Positions 48,687-57,941 of a stretch of DNA of 64,000 nucleotides are shown here, piece by piece. Each line of letters begins with the position of its first letter. The first letter of the stretch is position 1. This stretch comes from an uncultured Anaerolineae bacterium (GTDB taxonomy: Bacteria; Chloroflexota; Anaerolineae; JACIWP01). The translations under genes and the position numbers were made by a program. The stretch spans positions 23,551-87,550 of the forward strand of contig CALIBQ010000013.1 in NCBI GenBank assembly GCA_938049385.1, in the 5' to 3' direction. A model generated the notes under the pieces. The model searched no databases and was not told the DNA's origin. It was given only the letters and a program-made list of their open reading frames with translations.

Positions 48687-51600
48687 ATGCGTGAGTTAGC
48701 CCCTCAACTGCAGGAACAGTTGGGACAAATGTTCGGTCGTTTCGTCACTTTCGACCCCTTCGAGCGGCGCTTTTACCGCAGTGACGTAGGTGTGATGCCT
48801 TCCCTGGTATCGCCTCTCATCGGTAATCTGACGCCGGCCGGCGTCGTGAAACCCCTCAGCGAGGAAAAGGTCGTTGAGCTGGTGCGCTTTGCCCGCCAGC
48901 ACGGCATCCCGCTGGTGCCGCGCGGCAAAGCCTCGTCGGGCTACGGCGGAGTACTGCCGGTGCAGGGCGGCCTGGTGGTGGACCTCTCATGGCTGACCGG
49001 CATCGAGTCCATTGACGCGGAAGCGCTGACAGCTACGGTAGGCGCCGGCGTCGTCTGGGAAACCCTGGAGAAGGAGCTGAACAAGCGCGGCCTGACGCTG
49101 TGCACCTATCCCTCCAGCGCGCCGTCCAGCACCGTCGGCGGCTGGCTGGCCCAGGGCGGCATGGGCTACGGCGCCTTTGCCTTCGGCCCCTTCCGGAACA
49201 CGGTGGTCTCGGCGCGGGTGGTCCTGCCGACGGGTGAGGTGCGCACCTTCGCCGGCGGCGAGCTGGACCTCATCAGCGATGCCGAGGGTATCACTGGTTT
49301 CATCACCGCAGTTACCCTGCGGGTGCGCAAATGGGTACCGGAAGCGGTGTGGGCGGCGCGTTTTTCCTCCGCCCACGATATGGCGCGCGCCGTGCAGGCA
49401 CTGCACAGGGAGAAACTGCCGCTGTGGTCCGTCAGCTTCATCACGCCGCAGATGGCCGAGATGAAGAACAATCTCCCGCCGAAGATCGAGCACGGTCACG
49501 TGGTGGAGGAGGAGCGGCCGAAACTGCCGGCCGGCTATATCCTGGTCATGGTGGCGGATGAAGCGGCGCGGCCGGTGGTGGAAGGCAGGTTGGTCGAGCT
49601 GGTGCGCGCCGCCGGCGGGGAACTGCTGGATGAGGCGCTGGCTCAGCATGAGTGGGCGGAGCGCTTCAATATCATGCATGTCAAGCGCCTGGGGCCCAGC
49701 GTGGTGCCAGCGGAAGTGCTGGTGCCGGTGGAGAAGCTCGGCGACATGCTGGCTGGCGTGGAAGAGCGTATCCGCCTGCCCATCGCCATCGAGGGCATGG
49801 TCAGCGGGACAGGCGAGGCCACTCTGCTGGGCTTCATCCTCCATGATCAGCGCAAGTTCACCTTCAACTTCGCCTTCGCGCTTTCCCTGACCATGCTCAA
49901 GCTGGCCAAGGAGCACGGCGGCCGCGCCTACAGCACCGGCCTTTATTTCGCCAAAGAGGCGCCCAACGTGCTGGGAGCCGGCCGGCTGGAGCGACTGCGT
50001 TCCTTCAAACAGCAGGTCGATCCGCAGAACCTGTTCAACCCGAACAAAGTGCTGGACGGCAAGCCTCTGTTTTCGGCCTTTATGAATCTGGCGGAAGCGT
50101 TTGAGCCGCTCATCCGGCCGTTCGGCAACGCGGCGAAGAACCCGATTGGGGAGCGCATCGCCGGCGCCGGCCGGCGCGGCATCCCGGACGATGTGGCCTG
50201 GTACGCCTATGCCTGCGCCCAGTGCGGCTACTGCGTGGACCAGTGCGACCAGTACTACGGCCGCGAGTGGGAATCGCAGTCGCCGCGCGGCAAATGGAAG
50301 TTCCTGCGGGAGTACATGGAAGGCAAGGCGGACTGGAACCGCAAAATGGATGAGGCAGTCCTGGCCTGCACCACCTGCGAGATGTGCAATGTGCGCTGTC
50401 CGCTGGAACTGCCCATCGAGCCAAGCTGGCTGAAACTGCGCGGCCGGCTGGTGCATGAGGAAGGACATATGACCTTCCCGCCGTTCGAGGTGATGCGGGC
50501 CTCCCTGCGCAAGGAGAAAAACATCTGGGGCAGTTTCAGCCAGAAGCGCGCCGATTGGTATCCGAAGGAGCTTGGCCCTTGGCCGGAGCGTGCAGAGGTA
50601 GCGTATTTCCCTGGCTGTACCGCCAGCTACGTGGAACAGGATATCGCCCAGGGAACGGTACATTTGCTCAAGCAGGCCGGCGTGGAGTTTACGTATCTTG
50701 GAGAAGAGGAGGCCTGCTGTGGCATACCCATGCTGGTCGCCGGCCTGTGGGACACCTGGGAAGAGATTATGCGCCACAACATCAACGCCATGAAGGCGCG
50801 CGGGGTCAAGACTGTGGTGACTTCCTGCCCGGCCTGCTGGCTCTCCTGGCATACCTTCTACCCACAGTGGGCGGAGAAGCTGGGCATCCCATATGATTTC
50901 GAAGTGAAGCACTACAGCCAGGTGATTGCGGAAAAGCTGGCCGCCGGCGAGTTCCGCTTCGAGCGTCCAGTGCCGGCCCGCACCGTTACCTGGCACGACT
51001 CGTGCCATATGGGGCGCGCCGGCGGCATCTTCGAAGAGCCGCGCCAAGTGCTTCAAGCGATTCCTGGAGTGAAGTTTGTGGAGATGGAGCACAACCGCGA
51101 GAACGGGCACTGTTGCGGCAGTGTGCTCAGTCTGGTGGCTGACCCAGTGGTGGCGGAGCGCATCGGTGATGTGCGCCTGCGCGAGGCGGTGGACGCCGGC
51201 GCAGAGGCTATTGTCGCTTCCTGCCCCTGCTGTGAGGTGCAGTTGCGCGTGACCAACGAAAAGCGCCGGCGGAACCTCGAGATTGTCGACCTGGCCCATC
51301 TGGCCTGCGAGGCGCTGGGCATCACCCTGCCAGACCCGAAGCCGTACATGCTGGAGCAGTGGGCGACCTTCGAGACCATGATCAACCTGCTCAAGCCGCA
51401 GGCGATGGCTGATTTTATGGAAGGCATGTTCCCTGAAATGATCGAGGCGATGCCCGGCATGTTTCGCGGCATGATGCACTTTGTCCAGCGGGCGCCGGCG
51501 CCGGTGCAGAACGCCATGCTGGCCGTCATGAAGCCGATGATGCCGGCGCTCTTCCCTATGCTCCTGCCAGGGATGATGCCGAAGGTCATGCCTACCATGC

Positions 51601-51761
51601 TGGAGAAGATCGGACAGGTGGTGCCGATGTCGGAGGACATGAAGAAGCTGATGCCGGACCTCCTGCCAGCGGCTATGAACAACCTGATGTCGAAGATGCT
51701 GCCGGAGCTGATGCCCTACCTGGTGCCGAAGCTGGTGAATTACCTGCGCCGGCCGGCGTAA
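48687..51761 (+). CDS. GlcD/GlpC fusion: FAD-linked oxidase plus 4Fe-4S and CCG domains, with Met-rich C-terminal tail
   Basis: FAD_binding_4 GIPLVPRGKASSGYGGVLPVQGGLVVDLSWL; CAQCGYCVDQCDQ, CTTCEMCNVRCP; CCG motifs GEEEACCGIPML and NGHCCGSV. Confidence 0.92.
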   Translation: MRELAPQLQEQLGQMFGRFVTFDPFERRFYRSDVGVMPSLVSPLIGNLTPAGVVKPLSEEKVVELVRFARQHGIPLVPRGKASSGYGGVLPVQGGLVVDLSWLTGIESIDAEALTATVGAGVVWETLEKELNKRGLTLCTYPSSAPSSTVGGWLAQGGMGYGAFAFGPFRNTVVSARVVLPTGEVRTFAGGELDLISDAEGITGFITAVTLRVRKWVPEAVWAARFSSAHDMARAVQALHREKLPLWSVSFITPQMAEMKNNLPPKIEHGHVVEEERPKLPAGYILVMVADEAARPVVEGRLVELVRAAGGELLDEALAQHEWAERFNIMHVKRLGPSVVPAEVLVPVEKLGDMLAGVEERIRLPIAIEGMVSGTGEATLLGFILHDQRKFTFNFAFALSLTMLKLAKEHGGRAYSTGLYFAKEAPNVLGAGRLERLRSFKQQVDPQNLFNPNKVLDGKPLFSAFMNLAEAFEPLIRPFGNAAKNPIGERIAGAGRRGIPDDVAWYAYACAQCGYCVDQCDQYYGREWESQSPRGKWKFLREYMEGKADWNRKMDEAVLACTTCEMCNVRCPLELPIEPSWLKLRGRLVHEEGHMTFPPFEVMRASLRKEKNIWGSFSQKRADWYPKELGPWPERAEVAYFPGCTASYVEQDIAQGTVHLLKQAGVEFTYLGEEEACCGIPMLVAGLWDTWEEIMRHNINAMKARGVKTVVTSCPACWLSWHTFYPQWAEKLGIPYDFEVKHYSQVIAEKLAAGEFRFERPVPARTVTWHDSCHMGRAGGIFEEPRQVLQAIPGVKFVEMEHNRENGHCCGSVLSLVADPVVAERIGDVRLREAVDAGAEAIVASCPCCEVQLRVTNEKRRRNLEIVDLAHLACEALGITLPDPKPYMLEQWATFETMINLLKPQAMADFMEGMFPEMIEAMPGMFRGMMHFVQRAPAPVQNAMLAVMKPMMPALFPMLLPGMMPKVMPTMLEKIGQVVPMSEDMKKLMPDLLPAAMNNLMSKMLPELMPYLVPKLVNYLRRPA

Positions 51762-51772
51762 TGCGAAACATG

Positions 51773-51805
51773 AAAAAGCCCCCTTCCCAAGGAAGGGGGC
51801 TTTTT
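51773..51805. terminator. bidirectional terminator
   Basis: AAAAAGCCCCCTTCC-caa-GGAAGGGGGCTTTTT between convergent genes. Confidence 0.9.
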
Positions 51806-51820
51806 GATTTGTCAGGCAGA

Positions 51821-52999
51821 TTAAATCAGTCCCATTTGTTTGCCAACTTGCTCGAACAGCTCCAGCACGCGGTCGATCTGCTCGTCGGTATGGGTGGCCA
51901 TGTACGAAGTGCGGAGCAGGGAACGGTTGGGCGGGACCGCCGGCGGGATGACAGCGTTGGTGTACACGCCGGCCTCGAAGAGCGCTTTCCAGCTAAAGAG
52001 GGTTTTCATGTCGTCACCGATGATGATCGGGATGATGGGCGTACAGCTTGTGCCAGTGTTGTAGCCCATGCGGTTCAGCTCCGTGCGCATGCGGTTGGAA
52101 ATGGCCCACAGCCGTTCCACGCGCTCTGGTTCCTCCAGCATGACGTCGATGGCGGCGGAGACGGCGGCAATGTTGGCCGGCGGCATGCTGGCGGAGAAGA
52201 TAAAAGAGCGCGCCATATGCTGGATATAGTGGATGACCGGCTCATCGCCGGCGATGAAGCCGCCCAGGCTGGCGAAGGACTTACTGAACGTGCCCATGAT
52301 CAGGTCCACATCCTCGGTGACGCCGAAGTGCCAGGCGGTGCCGCGGCCGCCGCCGGTAACGCCGATGCCGTGCGCGTCGTCCACCATCAGACGGGCGCCG
52401 TACTTTTTGCAGATGCGCACCAGGTCGGGCAGAGGGGCCAGGTCGCCGGCCATGCTGAAGACGCCGTCCACCACCACCAGCTTGCCGGCGTCCTCCGGCA
52501 GGCTCGCCAGCAGGCGGTCCAGGGCGTCCATGTCATTGTGTGGGAAGCGCTTCATGGTGCCCATAGAGAGCCGACAGCCGTCAATGATGGAGGCGTGATC
52601 CTCTTTGTCCGTGATGACGTAGTCGTGCCGGTCAACCAACGCCGAGATCGTGCCCAGGTTCACCTGGAAGCCGGTGCTGAAGACCAGTGCGGCCTCTTTG
52701 CCGACCAGGTTGGCCAGCTTCTGCTCTAGCTCGATATGGAGGTGGAGCGTGCCGTTGAGGAAGCGGGAGCCAGTACAGCTTGTGCCGTAGCGCTTGATGG
52801 CGTCGATGGCGGCCTGGCGAACCTTAGGATGGGTGGTGAGGCCCAGGTAGTTATTGGAGCCGATCATGATGAGGCGCCGGCCGGCGATGGTCACCTCGGT
52901 GCCTTCGGTATCATCCAAGGGGATAAAGTAGGGATAATAGCCCTCGCGCATGGCCTCTTTGGCGATGGTGAACTCGTAGCATTTCTGGAACAGGTCCAT
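51821..52999 (-). CDS. alpha-oxoamine synthase family PLP enzyme (KBL/BioF/serine palmitoyltransferase-like)
   Basis: IGSNNYLGLTTHPKVRQAAIDAIKRYGTSCTGSRFLNGTLHLHIELEQKLA...VDDAHGIGVTGGGRG...GTFSKSFASLGGFIAG. Confidence 0.93.
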   Translation of the reverse strand: MDLFQKCYEFTIAKEAMREGYYPYFIPLDDTEGTEVTIAGRRLIMIGSNNYLGLTTHPKVRQAAIDAIKRYGTSCTGSRFLNGTLHLHIELEQKLANLVGKEAALVFSTGFQVNLGTISALVDRHDYVITDKEDHASIIDGCRLSMGTMKRFPHNDMDALDRLLASLPEDAGKLVVVDGVFSMAGDLAPLPDLVRICKKYGARLMVDDAHGIGVTGGGRGTAWHFGVTEDVDLIMGTFSKSFASLGGFIAGDEPVIHYIQHMARSFIFSASMPPANIAAVSAAIDVMLEEPERVERLWAISNRMRTELNRMGYNTGTSCTPIIPIIIGDDMKTLFSWKALFEAGVYTNAVIPPAVPPNRSLLRTSYMATHTDEQIDRVLELFEQVGKQMGLI

Positions 53000-53160
53000 G
53001 AGCCGAATCTCCTTTTGCCGGACTGGAAAGGTGCCGGAAGATGGGCAGACATACGGACAACTGCTTGAACGGTATTATACCCAAAGGTGAATATCTGCCA
53101 AAACGGGCGTGGGCTGAGACCCCACCCCCGGCCCCTCCCCGCAGACGGGGCGGGGGATGA

Positions 53161-53200
53161 AAAAGGTGCCAGACACCTCTGAGGTGACTGGCACCCTTTT
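53161..53200. repeat. copy of the GGTGACTG palindrome family
   Basis: AAAAGGTGCCAGACACCTctgAGGTGACTGGCACCCTTTT. Confidence 0.7.
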
Positions 53201-53209
53201 GAAACGGCT

Positions 53210-55564
53210 CTATTCCACGCGACTGCCGGCCAGGAAGCCCTCGATCTTGTCCAGCCGCTGTGGACGTTCCTCCGCGAAGCGCTTGATGCCCCGGAAAATC
53301 CAATCCGGTGTGAGATGCGCCTCGTCCAGCACCTCTTCCAGCGTGCCGCCGCTCCGCCAGCGGTTGTCCCAGTCCGCCGACAGCGAGTATTTGGCGGCGA
53401 TGGGGCTGGAGAGCCAGTAATGCATCTGCTGGAGGGCGCCGTTGGTAATGACCATGGAATCGAACCAGTCCTCGTCGGGGAGCACCTGCCGGCGGTAGGA
53501 TTCGGGCTGGAGATCGAACAGCTCGCGGCTGATGGCGGCGACGATTTTGACGTTGATGCCGGCGCGGTCCAAATCCGGCAGGATTTTCAGCAGGTTGTAG
53601 GTGGAGCTGGTCCCCTGCACGATGACCGTCCCCTGCTTGCGCAGTCCCTCGCGGTACGGCCGGATGACGTAGGCCCCCTTGGCCGCTTCGAAATGGGAAG
53701 GGATGCCCAGCGCCTGGCGGTCCGGCACCACGATGGGCGGGCGCGTCAGGTGCAGGGCGATGATGGGTGCGCGGTGCTTGAGCGCCTCCCCAAGCACGAC
53801 CGGCACCTCGTTGTGCTCCCACGGGAAGAGGTTGATGACCTGGCCGCGCGGGAAGAGCTGGGTGATGGCCGGCGCAAAGATGCCGAAATGGGTGCGGGAG
53901 TCATCGGCGGTCTCGGGGCCGGAATGGCCGGCGATCCATAGAATCTTGCCCAGCTTCAGGTCGCAGTCCTGGGCCATCTGGCTGAACAGCCGGAAAGCGC
54001 CGTAGTGCAGGTACACGAAGGAGCCGTAGGTGGATGTGGCGGTGTAGAAGCCCAGGAAGTCCTCGAAGGGGCTTTCGGCGAAGTTGACGGAGGCCATGCC
54101 GGCGGCGATGGCGGCGTTGGCGAACTCGGTGATCTCCTGCGGAAGGAGGGCGCCGGTGAGGTTGTGCCGGCGGTGGTATTCGCCGAAGCCGGGGAAATCG
54201 CCGTAGCCCTGAGCGAAGCCGGCGATGTTGGTCGAAGCGGCCAGGTCGGCGGATGAGACGACGAACAGCGGCCGGCCGCTGACCTCATGGCTGATGGCGT
54301 TGACGTAGGCACCCCATTTCTGCAGGGCCTGGCGGTTGGCGGCCTCGGTGCCGGGTGTGACGAAGAGGTCCGCCGGATAGCGGTGATAATCGGTGATGCG
54401 GGGGTCTTTGGCCAGGTCCGGGCCGGCCAGCCGGAAGCCTTCCACCACGGCCGGCACGCTCTCCCCCAGCTCCACCAGGCGCTCCGCCAAGTAATCAATG
54501 AGGGCTTGGTCGCGGCGCAGGACGCTCAGCGCTTCGTTGAGGTTGGCCTCGGTCTGCCGGCGCTGTTCTTGGTACGAAGCCGGCGGAAGGCAGACGCCGA
54601 AATTCGTGAAGGTGACCCCGTATTTCTCCATGAAGGGCCGTTTGCTCTCCCAATAGGCCTCGCAGTTCATCTTATGAGGGACGCCGTGCGATTTATTGCC
54701 GTAGATGCCGTAGCCGCGGCCCTTCTGGGTGCGGAACCATGCGGCGCTGGGCACACCCTCGGGATTTTCGCCGAAGACCATGGCGAGGATGGCGCGGGTC
54801 ACCTGTTCCCAATCGTGCCCGTCCTGCGCGCCGAAGGTGCGCCAGCCGTGCGCCCCGAACCAGATGTCGGGTGTGCCGTACACCACATCGCTGATGCGGC
54901 GGTCGTCAATGCCGAAGTCGTTCCAATCAATGAGCATGAAGAAGTTGTCCAGCCCCAGGCCCCAGGCGGAGTTTTGGGTCTCGTGCGTTGCCCCAGGGGT
55001 AAGTCCCCCCTCGCCTTCCAGGGCGAAGACGCGCACCTCGCCGGCGCCGGCCATTTTCAGCGCCAGGGCCTGGCCGGCAGAAGCGGGGATACCGTGACCG
55101 CTGGGACCGGTGTTGAACTTTATGAAGAGGGTTTTGCCGGCCATTTCCGCATGGCCCGGCAGGCCGCCGCGCCGGCGCAGGGTCAGCAGGTCTTCCGGGA
55201 ACACGGTGTAGCGCGGGTCGAGCCGATAGCGCTCGTCGCCGGTCTCCTGATATTTCAGCCGCATGGCTTCGCTGAAGACAGCCAGCGTCGCGTAGACCAG
55301 GGGATTGGTATGGCCGGCGCTGAGGATAAAGCGGTCGGCGAAGCGCTTGGCCGGCGCGCGGATATCCCAGCGCATGGCGCCGCTCAGCAGCAGCGAGATG
55401 AGGATATGGACTTTAGAACGGGAGCCGCCGGGATGCCCGCTCTGGCGGAAGTTGAGCATGATGTCAATGCACTGGTCCACGATGTCCTTGACCGTCTCCC
55501 AGTAGGTGAACTGGTGCTGGAGCGCGGCCAGGCGTTCCTCTACGGCGGGGCTGGATGTGGTCAT
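53210..55564 (-). CDS. transketolase
   Basis: TPP enzyme: GHPGGSRSKVHILISLLLSGAMRWD...FNTGPSGHGIPASAGQALALKMAGAGEVRVFALEGEGGLTPGATHE; ~784 aa. Confidence 0.88.
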   Translation of the reverse strand: MTTSSPAVEERLAALQHQFTYWETVKDIVDQCIDIMLNFRQSGHPGGSRSKVHILISLLLSGAMRWDIRAPAKRFADRFILSAGHTNPLVYATLAVFSEAMRLKYQETGDERYRLDPRYTVFPEDLLTLRRRGGLPGHAEMAGKTLFIKFNTGPSGHGIPASAGQALALKMAGAGEVRVFALEGEGGLTPGATHETQNSAWGLGLDNFFMLIDWNDFGIDDRRISDVVYGTPDIWFGAHGWRTFGAQDGHDWEQVTRAILAMVFGENPEGVPSAAWFRTQKGRGYGIYGNKSHGVPHKMNCEAYWESKRPFMEKYGVTFTNFGVCLPPASYQEQRRQTEANLNEALSVLRRDQALIDYLAERLVELGESVPAVVEGFRLAGPDLAKDPRITDYHRYPADLFVTPGTEAANRQALQKWGAYVNAISHEVSGRPLFVVSSADLAASTNIAGFAQGYGDFPGFGEYHRRHNLTGALLPQEITEFANAAIAAGMASVNFAESPFEDFLGFYTATSTYGSFVYLHYGAFRLFSQMAQDCDLKLGKILWIAGHSGPETADDSRTHFGIFAPAITQLFPRGQVINLFPWEHNEVPVVLGEALKHRAPIIALHLTRPPIVVPDRQALGIPSHFEAAKGAYVIRPYREGLRKQGTVIVQGTSSTYNLLKILPDLDRAGINVKIVAAISRELFDLQPESYRRQVLPDEDWFDSMVITNGALQQMHYWLSSPIAAKYSLSADWDNRWRSGGTLEEVLDEAHLTPDWIFRGIKRFAEERPQRLDKIEGFLAGSRVE

Positions 55565-55725
55565 ATGCGTGAGTCTCCTTTCACGGCAGATGTGCGTTGT
55601 TCCAATGTGAAATACGGTATACGAAGGAGGTGTTTTGCAAACCCCTCACCGATCGTGAGGGGCCGGGTACATCCTGGCGGGATGATACCATAAAGCGGGC
55701 GAATGATCAATTTGCCCGGCCAGGA

Positions 55726-55882
55726 GGATGCTGGAAAAGTCCGAGTATACCATCTGTAGAAAGCGGCGCAGGCTTCGCGAAGTCGGCCCAAGCCGACTTC
55801 GCAGGCGCAGCCGCAGTTTCAACTGCCAGGCGATGAGCCAATACCTGCAAATCGAATGACAATCTTGACTTTTTCCACACCC
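55726..55882. mobile_element. MITE-like element, diverged copy
   Basis: GGATGCTGGAAAAG ... CTTTTTCCACACCC ends; interior gcaggcttcgcgaagtcgg..gccgacttcgc..gcagtttcaactgc.aggcgatgag matches 60.8 kb copy. Confidence 0.6.
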
Positions 55883-56035
55883 TCCCTTGAGGATGGCTGG
55901 GACTCCATTTTCATCCTGCCTCGCCTGGTGCTGAAGCACCAGGCTCACGGTGCCAAGCCCCGCAGGGGCTTCGTTTCCTAAGCCGGCAGCTTCCAGCCGC
56001 CGGCAAACTTTGGCTTCTTCGACACCTTCGGGATA
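55883..56035. repeat. second repeat unit directly abutting the MITE-like copy
   Basis: gccaagccccgcaggggcttcgtttcctaagccggcagcttccagccgccggcaaac, close to 47.7 kb copy. Confidence 0.6.
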
Positions 56036-56036
56036 G

Positions 56037-56972
56037 TTATGAGGCGCCGGCAGTGCGGCCGGCCAGGTAGGTGCTGATGAGGATAAGGGCCGCTCCCACG
56101 CCGGCCAGCGGCGATAAGGTCTCGCCAAAGGCCAGATAGCCGATAAAGATGCCGGATACGGGCTCCAGCAAGGAAATAAGGGAGCTGGTCTGGGCAGGGA
56201 TATACCTCTGGCCCTGGAAGAACAGGGTGAAAGGGATGGCCATACAGACGATGCCTAGGAGCGCAAGCCAGAGGAAGTTGTGGGTGAGGAAAGACAGGTC
56301 CGTCTGGAACATCCAGGGAAGCATGATGAGGCTGACGATGCCGCCGCCGGCCATAACCCGCACCGGGGCGCTGACGTAGGGCGCCAGGTAGCGGCCGAAG
56401 AGGAAGACGCCGCCGAAACCCAGGCCGGAGAGCAGGCCGGCCAGGATGCCAAAAGCCTCGGAGGAGTGCACTGTCAGGAGGAGCTGGGGTTCGGTGGTGC
56501 AGGCGATGCCGGCCAATCCCAGCGCCACCGCTACCCAGGTCAACCGATGGGAAGGCTCTTTCAGCACCAGGGGCCCAAGGATGGCGACATATATGGGGGA
56601 GGTGTAGCTCAACAACAGCGCTTTGGCCACCGTGGTGTGGGTGAGGGCGAGAAAATAGAAAAGGGTGGAGGTGCCCATGCAGATGCCCATGCCGGCCAGC
56701 AGGGCGAGCAGGCGCGGCCGGCGCAGTAGCTCCCGGACCTGGGCGCGGTAGGCCGGCATACTGAGGATGAGGGCGGCCATGGTCGTACTGCCGATCAGGG
56801 CGCGGTAAAAGACCATGGCCGGCGCGAACGGCGGCCGAACGGCGCGCACCCACAGCGGCATAAGGGAAAAAAGGACAGCGCCCAGCATGGTCATGCCAAT
56901 GCCGCGCACCCGGCTGTCAAGCCGGCGGAATTGAAGCACCATATGCAAGAGCCTCTCGGTGGAAGAAATCAT
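56037..56972 (-). CDS. DMT/EamA family transporter
   Basis: ten TM helices in two EamA halves; LLEPVSGIFIGYLAFGETLSPLAGVGAALILISTYL. Confidence 0.93.
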   Translation of the reverse strand: MISSTERLLHMVLQFRRLDSRVRGIGMTMLGAVLFSLMPLWVRAVRPPFAPAMVFYRALIGSTTMAALILSMPAYRAQVRELLRRPRLLALLAGMGICMGTSTLFYFLALTHTTVAKALLLSYTSPIYVAILGPLVLKEPSHRLTWVAVALGLAGIACTTEPQLLLTVHSSEAFGILAGLLSGLGFGGVFLFGRYLAPYVSAPVRVMAGGGIVSLIMLPWMFQTDLSFLTHNFLWLALLGIVCMAIPFTLFFQGQRYIPAQTSSLISLLEPVSGIFIGYLAFGETLSPLAGVGAALILISTYLAGRTAGAS

Positions 56973-57137
56973 CGGCGGCTATAATACTATGGGCGGGACA
57001 CAATGTCAACCCCGCCCGCAGGGGGCGGGGACCTTACACACGCAGGGAAGGGGAACCTCACCCCTAGTCCCTCCCCGCGAGCAGGGAGGGGGAACGCGCG
57101 GTAGGGGCGGGATAACAGTCGCCCAGGAAGCCGGCGG

Positions 57138-57896
57138 TTAGCCGTGGCTGTTGATGGCGCCGACAGCGCCCTCGTACAGCCGGCCGTAGGGCCGGCGCGA
57201 AAGCGGCACCAGCTTGCAGAAGGTATGGTCCAGCACCTCTTCCAAGTTGAAGCCAAATTCCTCACAGAAGGGTGCCAGGGTGTGTTGAAGATACTCCCAG
57301 TCGTCGGCAGTGAGAGGCTGGAGGCCGGCTTCCTTGCCGTACTGGTACGGGGCGATGGTGCCGCGCAGGTAAATCACGCCGCCGTGCATGCCGGTGCCCA
57401 CATATGACCCTACCAGCGGAGCGCTGGAGTCATGCAGACCCAGGACGATGAGGGTGCCGCCGGCCATATACTCGCCCAGGAAGTCGCGCGCCGTGCCCCC
57501 GATGATCACTAAGGGCGGGTTGGTTCCCCATGCCTTCATGTGGATGCCGGCGCGGTATCCGACGTCGTCGCGGATGAAAATGGTGCCGCCGCGCATGGAA
57601 TGCGCCACCACATCGCTGGCATGCCCATGCACGATGATGCGGCCGGCGTTCATGGTGTTGCCGACCCCATCCTGCGCGTTGCCGTAGACGACGATCTCCC
57701 CGCCGTTCATGAAGGCGCCCAGGTCGTTGCCGGCGGTGCCGTGAATTTGGATACGAAGGGAGTTATTCAGGCCGGTGCCGATGTAGCGATGCCCTCGAAT
57801 GCCGTACAGGGTAACATGATGAATGCCGTCCTGCGAACAGCGGCGGAGCCATTGGTTCACTTCCCGGTAATGCAGTTGCTGTGCGTGCAGTTCCAT
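57138..57896 (-). CDS. glutamate synthase GXGXG (alpha subunit domain 3) protein
   Basis: GIRGHRYIGTGLNNSLRIQIHGTAGNDLGAFMNGGEIVVYGNAQDGVGNTMNAGRIIVHGHASDVVAHSMRGG. Confidence 0.92.
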   Translation of the reverse strand: MELHAQQLHYREVNQWLRRCSQDGIHHVTLYGIRGHRYIGTGLNNSLRIQIHGTAGNDLGAFMNGGEIVVYGNAQDGVGNTMNAGRIIVHGHASDVVAHSMRGGTIFIRDDVGYRAGIHMKAWGTNPPLVIIGGTARDFLGEYMAGGTLIVLGLHDSSAPLVGSYVGTGMHGGVIYLRGTIAPYQYGKEAGLQPLTADDWEYLQHTLAPFCEEFGFNLEEVLDHTFCKLVPLSRRPYGRLYEGAVGAINSHG

Positions 57897-57941
57897 AAAC
57901 TTACAGCCTCCTTTTCTTTCCCTGTGCAGGCGGCCGGCGCC

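Noticed and set aside
48987-51479. 830-aa minus-strand ORF opposite the FAD/FeS oxidoreductase
   Set aside because: Same antisense-shadow composition; the plus-strand protein has clear domains.
57000-57110. ccgcccgcagggggcgggg / cacccctagtccctccccgcgagcagggagggggaac strings as a novel element
   Set aside because: Resembles the common low-complexity CACCCC..CCCTCCCC intergenic hairpin seen in many genomes; also hinted at 53107-53155. Not distinctive enough to claim.
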